Of a DNA stretch of 64,000 nucleotides, positions 16,745 through 26,200 are shown piece by piece. The notes under the pieces were generated by a model that had not been told where the DNA came from, searched no databases, and saw only the letters and a program-made list of their open reading frames with translations. Source of the stretch: JAGNKE01 sp964583335. GTDB taxonomy: Bacteria > Pseudomonadota > Alphaproteobacteria > Micavibrionales > Micavibrionaceae. How positions within the stretch are numbered: position 1 is the stretch's first letter; every line of letters starts with the position of its first letter. The translations under genes and the position numbers were made by a program. The stretch is from the NCBI GenBank assembly GCA_964583335.1, contig CAZOVG010000007.1, forward strand, positions 1 to 64,000, read 5' to 3'.

Positions 16745-18601
16745 ATGCAGAACGGCGGAAAAGCTGCGGCGGACGCGAAGACGCGTAAGGCGTATAAAAA
16801 AGGCCGTGCCGGGCGATATCTTTTTGCAATCGGTTTAATGGCCTCGGTGGCGTTAGTCGCCCTCCCGTCGGATTCATACGCTGCAAAAAAAATCAGCAAC
16901 AGCCAGCTTGAGGATCGTCTGAAGCAACTTGAGCTTGAGAACGAACAACTGCGCAACGTGCTGGATCGTTCTCGCAACGAGGTTCCCCAGATCCCGCAGG
17001 AAAACCTTCAAACTTTGCCTCAGGTTCAGGTCGAGTTAGAGCCGGGACAGGGCAAAGCCCTTGATTACAGCAAAAAAATCCGCGAACTGGAGCGCCGCAA
17101 CAAGGAGCTGGAGCAAAAGATCGCCGAAATTGCGCAGGGTTTGCAAAAAAATCTGGGCATTCTGGAGCAAAGCCAGAAAGCCCTCACCGAAGCCCGTAAG
17201 GAAAACGAAAGCCTGAAGCAGTCGAAGTCCGGCAATAATAAATCCGGGCAGGAGGAACTGGGCCGTCTGGCTAAGGAAAACAACGCCCTCAAGGCGAAGA
17301 TCCAGGAACTGGAAGCCCAAAGCGCCCAAATGCAATCCGCCTCCGATCCCGAGCGTATCGGGCAGTTGCAGAACATGCTGGGCGAACTGCAGGCCGAAAA
17401 CCGCAAACTCGCACAGGCCTTGGCAGAAATGAGCACACAGGCACTGGCCTCTGAAAAGAACCGCACGCAAGACGCTCTAGCCGCCCGCGAAGGGCAGGAG
17501 GCCAAGAGCCGACTCGCCGCACTCGAACAGAAATATGAAGCGCTTCAAGCGGAAAATAACGCTCTTAAGAAGGGCGGCAAGGGCTCGGGCGGGCCTGAGG
17601 TTGAAGAACTCAAAGCCCAGAATTCAAGCCTCCGTCAGACGATCCAGGCTCAGAACGAAGCCTTGCTGGCCAGCGACGACGCAATCAAACTCAATGCGCG
17701 CCTGAAACAAGAGAATGCCGACCTTAAACTGGCGCTCCAACAGGGAGCAGGTGGCGTTCAGGAAAACCAGCAGACCATCATGGCTTTGCAAGCCGAAATT
17801 GCGACCTTAAAAACGCAGATCAGCAAAGGCGGCGTCGATGCGGCCAGCCTTGAAGGGCTGAAACAGACGGTCCAAAACCTCAAGGCCGAAAATGAACAAC
17901 TGCGTCAGGCGAGCCTGAATGTAAAAGACGCGCCGCAAACTGGCGCAGGCAATAGCACGGCGCTGTTGGTTAAAGTGCGCGATCTTGAGCAGCGGCTTGA
18001 TAAGGAACGCGCAGCGACCTCTGAATATCGCAAGATGATCAAGCAATATCAGGATCAGGGCGCTGCGCCCTCTCAAAGCGAAGGGCAAAGCGTATACGCG
18101 CCCGAGGTCCGGGCTTTGATGCTCGAAAATCAGGAACTCCGCGCCCGCATTGAATTGCTGGAAGGGGCTTCCGGCCGTAAGTCAGCGCCGCAGGATCAGA
18201 ATCGCCAAAGTGCACTGGAGGCCGTTCCCGTCGCGGAGGTGCCGGTGGTGCTGCCCGATATGCCGACCGCCAGCGAGTTGCTGGAGACCGAGCCGGAGAC
18301 AAAGAACGTCCAGCTCATCCGCAAGAATTACAAGCCGCTTCCTGAAATGCCGACCGCCGGCCAACTCATGGCGGAGGACTCAGGATCCGTGACCCAAAAT
18401 CTCGGCGGCGATGCGCTGCCGGACATTAACAAAATTGCGCCCGCAGCCATCCAGCCTGCGTCGGGATCGGACTCGGGCGCCGCGCTGATGGAAACAGATA
18501 AGGGCATCAAGCAGGTGCGCAATGACAGCGCCGCGCCAGAAGAGCGCAAGCCGGCTATAAGCAAGCCGGAAGAAAAGCGTACGATCCACACCAACGGCTG
18601 A
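16745..18601 (+). CDS. Secreted or periplasmic coiled-coil protein of unknown function
   Basis: A 618-aa protein. A basic N-tail is followed by a hydrophobic stretch (YLFAIGLMASVALVALP) ending SYAAKK, consistent with a signal peptide or anchor at about residues 25-47. From about 50 to 480 it is almost continuous heptad coiled coil rich in Gln, Glu, Lys and Ala (EDRLKQLELENEQLRN and similar). The C-terminal 130 residues are Pro-rich and disordered, with a motif occurring twice: LPDMPTASELL and LPEMPTAGQLM, about 38 residues apart. I do not recognise the family. It could be a periplasmic scaffold or cell-division-associated protein; that is a guess. It is monocistronic, with a terminator directly after it. 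Confidence 0.75.
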   Translation: MQNGGKAAADAKTRKAYKKGRAGRYLFAIGLMASVALVALPSDSYAAKKISNSQLEDRLKQLELENEQLRNVLDRSRNEVPQIPQENLQTLPQVQVELEPGQGKALDYSKKIRELERRNKELEQKIAEIAQGLQKNLGILEQSQKALTEARKENESLKQSKSGNNKSGQEELGRLAKENNALKAKIQELEAQSAQMQSASDPERIGQLQNMLGELQAENRKLAQALAEMSTQALASEKNRTQDALAAREGQEAKSRLAALEQKYEALQAENNALKKGGKGSGGPEVEELKAQNSSLRQTIQAQNEALLASDDAIKLNARLKQENADLKLALQQGAGGVQENQQTIMALQAEIATLKTQISKGGVDAASLEGLKQTVQNLKAENEQLRQASLNVKDAPQTGAGNSTALLVKVRDLEQRLDKERAATSEYRKMIKQYQDQGAAPSQSEGQSVYAPEVRALMLENQELRARIELLEGASGRKSAPQDQNRQSALEAVPVAEVPVVLPDMPTASELLETEPETKNVQLIRKNYKPLPEMPTAGQLMAEDSGSVTQNLGGDALPDINKIAPAAIQPASGSDSGAALMETDKGIKQVRNDSAAPEERKPAISKPEEKRTIHTNG

Positions 18602-18628
18602 AGACAGCCCGGTAGAGCCATGAAACAA

Positions 18629-18655
18629 AAACGGGGCCTGCGCCCCGTTTCGTTT
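18629..18655. terminator. Bidirectional rho-independent terminator between the coiled-coil gene and phaR
   Basis: A 9-bp perfect stem AAACGGGGC (18629-18637) / GCCCCGTTT (18642-18650) with a CTGC tetraloop, flanked by CGTTTT on the right and an A-run on the left. It can serve both the rightward coiled-coil gene and the leftward phaR gene. Confidence 0.85.
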
Positions 18656-18680
18656 TATGGAACATCGAATTCAAAACAAC

Positions 18681-19214
18681 CTACTTCGGCTTCTTCGTCT
18701 TGTCATCCTCGGAAGGCTGCCCGTAAGTCGTGCCGAACGGCGACATCATCTTCAGGGTTTTCTCGAACATTTCCATGTTCTGGCGTCTCAACTCCTCAAG
18801 GCTCGTCATGCCGGGAAACATACCCTCCATGGTGCGCATCCCCTCGAACGACTTGTTGATCTGTTCGCGCATGCGTTCCTGATTTTTCACAAACAGGTCG
18901 AGCGTCTGTTCAAGATAGCCCGGAATGAAATTCTGAACCTTGTCGCCGTAAAACCCGATGAGCGTCCGCAGGAAATTCGTGGGCAGAAGATTCTCGCCCT
19001 GCGATTCCTGATCGACGATAATCTGCGTCAGGACAGAGCGCGTGATGTCGTTACCAGTCTTGGCATCCTGCACCACGAAGTCGTGGCCTTCCTTGACCAT
19101 CTCGCACAAATCGTCAAGAGTTACATAGCTGCTGCGCCCCGTGTCATAAAGTCTGCGGTTCGCATATTTCTTGATAATAGTCGGCCCATCTTTGCCGTTA
19201 CGTGTTCTGGCCAT
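18681..19214 (-). CDS. phaR: Polyhydroxyalkanoate synthesis repressor PhaR
   Basis: A PHB-sensing DNA-binding protein that represses phasin and its own gene and is released when it binds nascent polymer. The 177-aa product begins with the PHB_acc_N domain (IIKKYANRRLYDTGRSSYVTLDDLCEMVKEG) and continues with the PHB_acc region (DITRSVLTQIIVDQE, LRTLIGFYG). The C-terminal part is Met-rich and helical. The ATG at 19214 has a GAAGG site; a TTG 15 bp upstream is also open but poorer. It is divergent from phaC across a 112-bp spacer holding repeated TGC words. Confidence 0.92.
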   Translation of the reverse strand: MARTRNGKDGPTIIKKYANRRLYDTGRSSYVTLDDLCEMVKEGHDFVVQDAKTGNDITRSVLTQIIVDQESQGENLLPTNFLRTLIGFYGDKVQNFIPGYLEQTLDLFVKNQERMREQINKSFEGMRTMEGMFPGMTSLEELRRQNMEMFEKTLKMMSPFGTTYGQPSEDDKTKKPK

Positions 19215-19324
19215 GCTGCACCTTCGCAATCAACATTTCAATTTTCGTGAGTTATTTTACATTATGCACAAAAATGCTGCAAAAAAAAGTACTCATTGGT
19301 TAACGCAAAACTTATAATGCTGCA
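19213..19324. promoter_or_regulatory. phaR-phaC divergent control region with three ATGCTGCA octamers
   Basis: The octamer ATGCTGCA occurs at 19213-19220 (overlapping the phaR start codon), 19274-19281 and 19317-19324 (just before the phaC ATG). PhaR of Rhodobacter and Paracoccus is known to bind TGC-rich DNA. The positions would let PhaR repress both genes; this is inference from sequence and family knowledge. Confidence 0.5.
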
Positions 19325-19326
19325 AG

Positions 19327-20487
19327 ATGACAAAAAGAACATACGACAGCATGAATAATCAAAGGAAAGGGCCGTACCCTTTACTTGCTCATCTGGGCAT
19401 GGTCGCTGCATCAAAGACGGAGACGCACAACGGTATAGCCGAGCATGCCGCGCCATATTTCTCCGATCTCAAAATAAAAAAAATCGAGCATGTCGTGCGG
19501 GGTGTCCAGACGTATCTAAACCATCCTTACCGTGCGCAGCAGGAAGAGGGGATAAGAGTCTGGAAAAAGGGCAGCGCCACCATAAGAAGTCTTTACGAGG
19601 CTCAGAACGGCCCGCAGTTGGACAAGGCCGTGCTCCTTGTTCCCTCCCTGATTAATTCCTCTGCAATATTCGATTTATGCGAAGGCCGCTCTATGGCGTG
19701 TTTCCTGCGGCAAAACGGATATGCAGTCTACCTTCTGGACTGGGGCGACACGGCGCAGGACACAGAGCCGCTAAACCTCTCCTCCGTGATCGAAAAGCGC
19801 TTGATCCCCGCCTTGCGAGCAGTATCCGACCACGCACAAAAACCCGTCTCTGTGGTGGGCTACTGTATGGGCGGAACATTGTCGCTGGCTGCGGCCACGC
19901 TCGCGCCTCATGAGATTGACCGCTTGGTCCTTCTTGCTGCGCCGTGGGATTTCCGCGCGGGCCAAAATCTGCTCTCGGACCGCGTGCGCGGATGGGCGCC
20001 GCTTATCCTGCCGCAACTGGATCAAAGAGGAAGACTCCCGGCGGAGTGGACCCAAACCCTTTTCGCAACCCTGGACCCGCAAGGCTCCGCAAAAAAGTTC
20101 GCCCGTTTCGCTGACATGAATCAGGAATCCTTCGAAGCGAAACTCTTTGTTGCGGTTGAGGATTGGTTGAACGAGGGCGTCGATCTCGCCCCGGCGATCG
20201 CGCGCGATGTGCTGCAACAATGGTTCGCGCTCAACGCGCCCGTAAAGGGGGAGTGGATGGTCGGCGCTACCAAGGTGGAGATCTCGGCGCTGGATATGCC
20301 TATACTGGTCGTGGCCTCCGACGCCGACCGCCTCGTGCCGTTCGAAGCCGCACATGCGGTCGCACAATCCATGCACGCTGGCCGCGCACAAACGCATCGC
20401 CTTGCATGCGGGCATATCGGCCTAATCGCGGGCAGCAAAGCCGTCGCCGAAGTCTGGACCCCCGTTGTGCGCTGGCTTGCCGGGTGA
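19327..20487 (+). CDS. phaC: Short PhaC-type polyhydroxyalkanoate synthase / alpha-beta hydrolase
   Basis: A 386-aa protein of the PHA synthase superfamily. The lipase-like box is GYCMGG with catalytic Cys180, as in synthases (true hydrolases have Ser). Asp334 (SDADRLVP) and His363 (ACGHIGL) complete the triad, and the conserved WDF follows the box (LLAAPWDFRAG). Class I synthases are about 560-600 aa; this lacks most of the N-terminal domain and is nearer in size to class III/IV PhaC, which need a partner subunit that is not visible here. It heads a phaC-phaA-phaB series. It could instead be a PhaC paralogue. The ATG at 19327 has no strong ribosome-binding site. Confidence 0.8.
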   Translation: MTKRTYDSMNNQRKGPYPLLAHLGMVAASKTETHNGIAEHAAPYFSDLKIKKIEHVVRGVQTYLNHPYRAQQEEGIRVWKKGSATIRSLYEAQNGPQLDKAVLLVPSLINSSAIFDLCEGRSMACFLRQNGYAVYLLDWGDTAQDTEPLNLSSVIEKRLIPALRAVSDHAQKPVSVVGYCMGGTLSLAAATLAPHEIDRLVLLAAPWDFRAGQNLLSDRVRGWAPLILPQLDQRGRLPAEWTQTLFATLDPQGSAKKFARFADMNQESFEAKLFVAVEDWLNEGVDLAPAIARDVLQQWFALNAPVKGEWMVGATKVEISALDMPILVVASDADRLVPFEAAHAVAQSMHAGRAQTHRLACGHIGLIAGSKAVAEVWTPVVRWLAG

Positions 20488-20596
20488 CGATCCCTTCGCA
20501 GTCGCGGAAAATCGCGACTTTGTGCTTGAAAACTTTGCTTCGGCTGTTATTTTGTCCCAACCGTATTTTTTAATTCTTTTTTTTCAGGAGAAGCAT

Positions 20597-21811
20597 ATGA
20601 GCGCCCAGGACCCCGTAGTCATCGTTGCAGCAAAAAGAACCGCGATCGGAAATCTCGGTGGCGCGCTCGCATCTCTCTCCGCCGACGCGCTGGGCGCACA
20701 GATCATCAAGGCGGTCCTCGAAGACGCTAAAACCATAAAGCCCGAAGAGGTCGATCAGGTTCTTCTGGGGCAGGTCCTCACGGCGGCCTCCGGCCAGAAC
20801 CCTGCGCGGCAGGCTGCAGTAAAAGCAGGCATCCCGCACGATAAAACGGCGATGACCGTCAATCAGGTCTGCGGCTCCGGTCTGCGCACGGTCGCGCTGG
20901 GCCTTCAATCCATCCTCTGCGGCGATAGCGACATTGTCGTCGCGGGCGGTCAGGAAAGCATGAGCCGCTCCCCCCACGCCATCATGATGCGCGAGGGCGT
21001 AAAGTTCGGCAACGTGGACTTCAAAGACACGATGATCGTGGACGGCCTCTGGGATGCCTTCAACGACTATCATATGGGCATCACCGCCGAGAACATCGCG
21101 GAAAAATATCAAATCACGCGCGAGCAGCAAGATGCTTTCTCCGCAGGATCGCAGAACAAAGCCGAGGCCGCCATCAAGGCCGGAAAATTTAAGGCCGAGA
21201 TCGCACCCGTCAGCGTCATGGTGAAAAAGGAAACCGTCGCGGTGGAGCAAGATGAATTTCCCCGCGCGGGCGTAACGGCGGAATCGCTGGGCAAGCTGCG
21301 CCCGGCCTTTAAAAAGGACGGCACGGTGACGGCGGGCAACGCCTCCGGCATCAACGACGGCGCCGCCGCCGTGATCCTGATGCGCAAGAGCCAAGCCGAC
21401 AAGCGCGGCCTCGTTCCCTTCGCCGCGATCAAATCCTGGGCGACGATGGGCGTTGATCCCTCCGTCATGGGCACCGGCCCGATCCCCGCGACCGCGAAGG
21501 CCCTCGAAAAAGCGGGCTGGAGCGTGAAGGATCTCGACCTCGTGGAATCGAACGAGGCGTTTGCTGCGCAGGCTTTAAGCGTCCTCAAGGAGACCGGCTT
21601 CGATCCCGAAAAGACCAACGTGAACGGCGGCGCGATCGCGCTAGGCCACCCGATCGGCGCGTCGGGAACCCGCATCCTGATCACCTTGCTGCACGAAATG
21701 GCCCGCCGCGACGCAGAAAAAGGCTTGGCGACTCTCTGCATCGGCGGCGGCATGGGCATCGCCCTGACCGTTGAGCGCACGAAGGGGCAGGACTGGAAAA
21801 AAGTCGCCTAA
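20597..21811 (+). CDS. phaA: Acetyl-CoA acetyltransferase (beta-ketothiolase)
   Basis: Biosynthetic thiolase that condenses two acetyl-CoA to acetoacetyl-CoA, the first step of PHB synthesis. The 404-aa product has the acyl-accepting Cys92 (NQVCGSGLR), the His351 of GHPIGASGTR and the acid/base Cys381 of LCIGGGMG. An AGGAG site lies just before the ATG at 20597; the frame is open upstream into phaC but that extension has no homology-like features. phaB follows 33 bp later. Confidence 0.94.
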   Translation: MSAQDPVVIVAAKRTAIGNLGGALASLSADALGAQIIKAVLEDAKTIKPEEVDQVLLGQVLTAASGQNPARQAAVKAGIPHDKTAMTVNQVCGSGLRTVALGLQSILCGDSDIVVAGGQESMSRSPHAIMMREGVKFGNVDFKDTMIVDGLWDAFNDYHMGITAENIAEKYQITREQQDAFSAGSQNKAEAAIKAGKFKAEIAPVSVMVKKETVAVEQDEFPRAGVTAESLGKLRPAFKKDGTVTAGNASGINDGAAAVILMRKSQADKRGLVPFAAIKSWATMGVDPSVMGTGPIPATAKALEKAGWSVKDLDLVESNEAFAAQALSVLKETGFDPEKTNVNGGAIALGHPIGASGTRILITLLHEMARRDAEKGLATLCIGGGMGIALTVERTKGQDWKKVA

Positions 21812-21844
21812 GGCGAAATCAAAAAAACAAAAAGGCATAAGATC

Positions 21845-22567
21845 ATGACAAAAACAGCACTCGTCACCGGCGGCACGCGCGGCATCGGCCATGCGATTTC
21901 TCTGGGCCTAAAGCAGGCGGGCTTCGCCGTTGTCGCCACCTATCACGGCAACGAGGAGGCCGCGCAGAAATTCCGCGATGAAACCGGATGCGCCGCCGTC
22001 AAATTCGACGTGGCCGACTACGCCGCCTGCGAACAGGCCGTGCAGCAGATCGAAAAGGACCACGGCCCCGTCGAGGTTCTGGTCAACAACGCGGGCATCA
22101 CCCGCGACGGCATGCTGCACAAGATGGCCAAGGAAAGCTGGCACGAAGTGATCGAGACCAACCTGACCTCCTGCTTTAATATGTGCCGCCTCATCGTTCC
22201 CGGCATGCGCGAACGCAGCTATGGCCGCATCATCAACATCAGCTCCATCAACGGCCAGAAGGGCCAGTTCGGCCAGACCAACTATTCCGCCGCGAAAGCG
22301 GGAATGCTCGGTTTCACCAAGGCGCTGGCGATGGAGGTCGCGGCCAAGGGCGTGACCGTCAACGCCATCTGCCCCGGCTACATCGAGACAGACATGACCG
22401 CGGGCATGAAACAGGAGGTTCTGGACTCCATCATCCGCCAGATCCCCGTGACCCGCATGGGCAAGCCTGACGAGATCGCCGACCTCGTCTGCTTCCTTGC
22501 CTCGCCCAAGGCGGCCTTCATCACCGGGGCCACGATTGCCGCGAACGGCGGACAATATATGGTGTAA
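21845..22567 (+). CDS. phaB: Acetoacetyl-CoA reductase
   Basis: NADPH-dependent short-chain dehydrogenase that makes (R)-3-hydroxybutyryl-CoA, the PHB monomer. The 240-aa protein has the nucleotide-binding TGGTRGIG, the NNAG motif (VLVNNAGITRDG), catalytic Tyr147 and Lys151 (NYSAAKAG), and the ITGATIAANGGQYM end typical of PhaB/FabG. The DGMLHKM segment and its place after phaA favour PhaB over FabG. It is in an operon with phaA. Confidence 0.92.
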   Translation: MTKTALVTGGTRGIGHAISLGLKQAGFAVVATYHGNEEAAQKFRDETGCAAVKFDVADYAACEQAVQQIEKDHGPVEVLVNNAGITRDGMLHKMAKESWHEVIETNLTSCFNMCRLIVPGMRERSYGRIINISSINGQKGQFGQTNYSAAKAGMLGFTKALAMEVAAKGVTVNAICPGYIETDMTAGMKQEVLDSIIRQIPVTRMGKPDEIADLVCFLASPKAAFITGATIAANGGQYMV

Positions 22568-22632
22568 CTCTCCTGTTTGCCCGCAAGCGGAGATTGCGTA
22601 TAGTAACTACGCTTGTGTGAAGGGGAGTCGTA

Positions 22633-23181
22633 ATGCCGAAACATACCATCATTCTGGAGCGCCGTTTCGTCTCCGCCGGGTCGATCCTGATCAACGAGGG
22701 CGACGAGGCGAACTGCGCCTACCTGATCCAGTCCGGCGCGGTCAGCGTCTTCACCAAGACCGGAGAGGGGCAGGAGGTCGAACTCGCGCGTCTGGGCATC
22801 GGCGAGATTTGCGGCGAGATGGCCCTCTTTAACCAAAAGCGCCGCACCGCCAGCGTCCGCGTCGTGGAGGATGCGAACCTGATCATCATCTCCAAGCAGG
22901 TCCTTCAGGAAAAATTGGAAAAGACCGACGCAACCATCCGCGCCGTCATGGATATGCTGATTAAAAGGTTGGGCGCCGGAAACATGCTGGTCACCCACAG
23001 CAACAAGAAACAGCCGAACGTGCAGGACATGATCGACCTCGCGGGCGCGATCTTTGAAACGATTGTCGAGACGCAGGGCCTGAGCGAAGAGGAACAGGAA
23101 AACTTCAAGAACGAGGTTCTGCCCCTGTTCGACCGTTTCGTGCAGCGTGCCGAGCCGTATATTAAAGTAAACAAGGCATAA
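22633..23181 (+). CDS. Cyclic-nucleotide-binding-domain protein
   Basis: A 182-aa protein with one cNMP-binding beta-roll (about residues 10-125: ILINEGDEANCAYLIQSGAVSVFTK, then GIGEICGEMALF and RRTASVRVVED, where G-E-M-A-L and R-T-A-S form the phosphate-binding cassette). A helical tail follows, with no helix-turn-helix, channel or kinase domain. It may sense cAMP or cGMP or act as a small regulatory subunit. A GGGGAG site precedes the ATG. It lies 65 bp after phaB on the same strand; any link to PHB metabolism is only suggested by position. Confidence 0.85.
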   Translation: MPKHTIILERRFVSAGSILINEGDEANCAYLIQSGAVSVFTKTGEGQEVELARLGIGEICGEMALFNQKRRTASVRVVEDANLIIISKQVLQEKLEKTDATIRAVMDMLIKRLGAGNMLVTHSNKKQPNVQDMIDLAGAIFETIVETQGLSEEEQENFKNEVLPLFDRFVQRAEPYIKVNKA

Positions 23182-23283
23182 AACGCCGCAAACAGGTCTT
23201 TAGCCTTGCCCTGTGCAAGCCATATTGGCTATAAAATGGCTGTAACCCAAAAGAATCTGCTGAAAATATAAGGAGCCTGCCTC

Positions 23284-26200
23284 ATGAAGCGCGCCTTGGT
23301 CATTATTCCCGTCATCCTCGTGATCCTTCTGGCGGTCGCGGTCATCGCACCCGGCTTCATGGATTGGAACCAGTACAAGCCGCAGGCGCAGCAGCAGGTC
23401 AAGGCGATCACCGGGCTGGATCTGGAGTTGGCGGGCGATATCGGCTTCACGATTCTGCCGTCCCCGCGCATCATGGCCGAAAAGGTCACGATCAAGGCGC
23501 CCGAAGGCTCCAAGGCTGAAGCGCTCGCCTCCGTTGAGCGGCTGGATGTGAATGTCGATCTTATGCCCCTCCTGAGCGGGCAGGTCTCCGTGAAATACGT
23601 CACGCTCGTCAAACCCGAGATCAATCTCGAAAAGCTGGAATCCGGAAAGCTCAACGCGATGACGCCCGAACTCGAAGCGTTGCAGTCCGGGCAGGGCGAC
23701 GCCTCCGCAAAAAGCGCAGGCCCGGAAATCTCGCTCGACAAGCTCGTGATCGACAACGGAACGTTCTCCTTCTTCGACCACACCGCCAAGACCGAAACGA
23801 TTATAAGAAACATCAACGCCGATCTGGCCGCGCAGACTCTGCAAGGCCCCTACGATGCCACCGGCTCGCTCTTCTATGAAGGCCACGCCGCCGAATTCGA
23901 TCTCAAGGCCGCGAAGATCGACACGCAGACCGGGCAGCTTCAGCCCAAGCTTAAACTCACGCTCCGCCCGGCCGATCTGGAGATCAGCTATACCGGAACC
24001 CTCAACACGAAAGATCAAATCGGCGGGCAGGGGGTTCTGAGCGCCAGCGCCCCCAGCCTCGGACGCGTCCTGGATCAATTCAAACTCGGCGCGCTGGCGG
24101 GCAAGGACACCCCGCTCAAGATGAAAGGCGTTCTGACCGCCGATACCGCGAAGATCGACTATCGCGATTTTGAAATTTTTCTGGGCGAGGAGCCGCTCTC
24201 CGGCTCCTTCGGCATGCTGTTCGATCCGCTGAAATACGCGCTGGAGATCAAGGCCCCCAAGGGCGTGCAGGTCGCCAAGATCGCGCCGCAGCTTCCGATG
24301 TTCAAGACCGCCATATTTAATGTTAAGGTTGAGGGCGACGCGAAATCCGCAAAAATCCACCCCAGCGACGTCAAGCTGGACGCACAGGAATTCAAGCTTT
24401 CGGGAACCTATTCCGCGCCCGGAAAATCCGGCCGCGCGAAAGCGGATATTGATTTCTCGACCGGCAATCTCGACTACGACGCGCTGTCCGCCAAGATGTC
24501 CGTCGGAAAAGACACGGCCAATACCGATCTCGAATCCTCGCTCCGCGCCGTGGCCTTGCCGCTGGATCTCGATCTCGGCGTCAACGCGGGCAAACTGAAA
24601 TATCAGGGCCAGAACCTTGAAAAGGTCGGCGCGAACCTGAAATTCCGCGAAAACGCCTTCAGCTTCTCCGGCGTTTCCGTCAAGAACTTCGCCGGGGCCG
24701 ACATCACCGCCAGCGGCGAAATCAAGGACGTGAAGAATGCGGGCGGCATCACGCTCGACCTCGCCGTGAATGCCCGCGACGCCCGCGAACTCGCCAAGGC
24801 GCTGAAAGTGGACGCCTCCGGCCTGCCCGAGCAGGTCAAGGCCGTGAACCTCAAGGCCCGCCTGACCGGATCGGCCCAGACGATGGACATGACCGCCAAC
24901 CTCGCCGCGCTGAACGGCGAATTCATCGCGCAGGGCAAGATCGGCCAGCCGATGAAGACTGCGACGCTCGAAGACCTCGCGCTTCAGGTCAAGCACAAGA
25001 ACATGGCCGAACTGATCCAGAAAATCAGCGGCGCGGCGGAGCAGGATGCCTCTCTTGCCAAGCCGATGGACGTCTACGCCAAGATCACCCAGACCGGAAA
25101 AACCTATGACCTCAAGGGCCTCAAGGGCGACCTCGCGGGCTTCACCGTTCAGGGCGACGCGAAGGTGGACACCGCCGGCGCAAAACCCTACCTGACCGGA
25201 AACCTCAAACTCGGCAAGGTCGTTCTGGCCTCCGGCGTGACCTCCGGCAAATCCTCCGGCGGCAAGCCCGGCGTAAAGGGTGAGCGCTGGTCGAAGGACC
25301 CGATCGACGCGCAGGCGCTCCACGCGCTCAACGCGGATCTGACGATCTCGGCGGCCTCCATCACGTATGGCCCGTGGCCGCTCGTCGCGCCGGAAATGAA
25401 AATCGCCCTCAAGGACGGCGTTCTGAACGTCTCCGACATGAAGGCGGGCCTGTTCGAGGGCGCTCTGGCCATGAACGCCACCGTCCAATCCGCCGCCCAG
25501 CCGCGCCAGCCCGTTCACATCGCCTCGAAAGCGTCCCTGAACGGCGTCTCGCTCGCGCAGCTCATCCGCGCTCTGGCGGGCTCGCAGATGATCGACGCGT
25601 CCGGCAAGGTGAACGGCGACCTCGACATCACGACCTCGGGCACCAGCGCCGCCGCGCTCGTCTACGATCTGGGCGGGCAGGGCACCGTAACCGGCTCCGA
25701 CATCGTCCTGAAAGGCGTGGACGTCAAAAACTTCGCCACCGCCCTCTCCGATGAAAGCAAACCCGGCGACTCCGTCCTTGGCCTCTGGCAAGGCTCAACG
25801 CGCGGCGGCCAGACCGCCTTCGATACGCTGGATGGCAACTACGTCATCAAGGAGGGCGTGATCACGATCCAGAAACTCGACCTCGACGGTCCCGAGGCCA
25901 ACATCGCCACCACCGGAAATATCAACCTGCCGCAATGGACGCTCGCGACCAAACACAAGATCACCGTGAAGCCGCAGGGCGATGTGCCCGCCGATGTGCC
26001 GCCCTTTGAAATGGCGTTCAGCGGCTCGCTCGACAACCCCGCCCAGACCTTTGGGCAAGGCGTATTGCAGGACTATTTAAACCGCAAGATCAGCCGCAAG
26101 TTCGAAAAGATGCTGGGCGACAAGATCGGCATCCCGGGCCAGAAGGAACAGCAAAATACGCCGCAGGAAGTCCTGCCCAGCAGCGGTCAGGAGCCCGAAC

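Noticed and set aside
23200..25791. 863-codon minus-strand frame opposite asmA
   Set aside because: GC-rich shadow. Its product is His/Arg/Gly-biased with no domain, while the plus strand encodes a clear AsmA protein.
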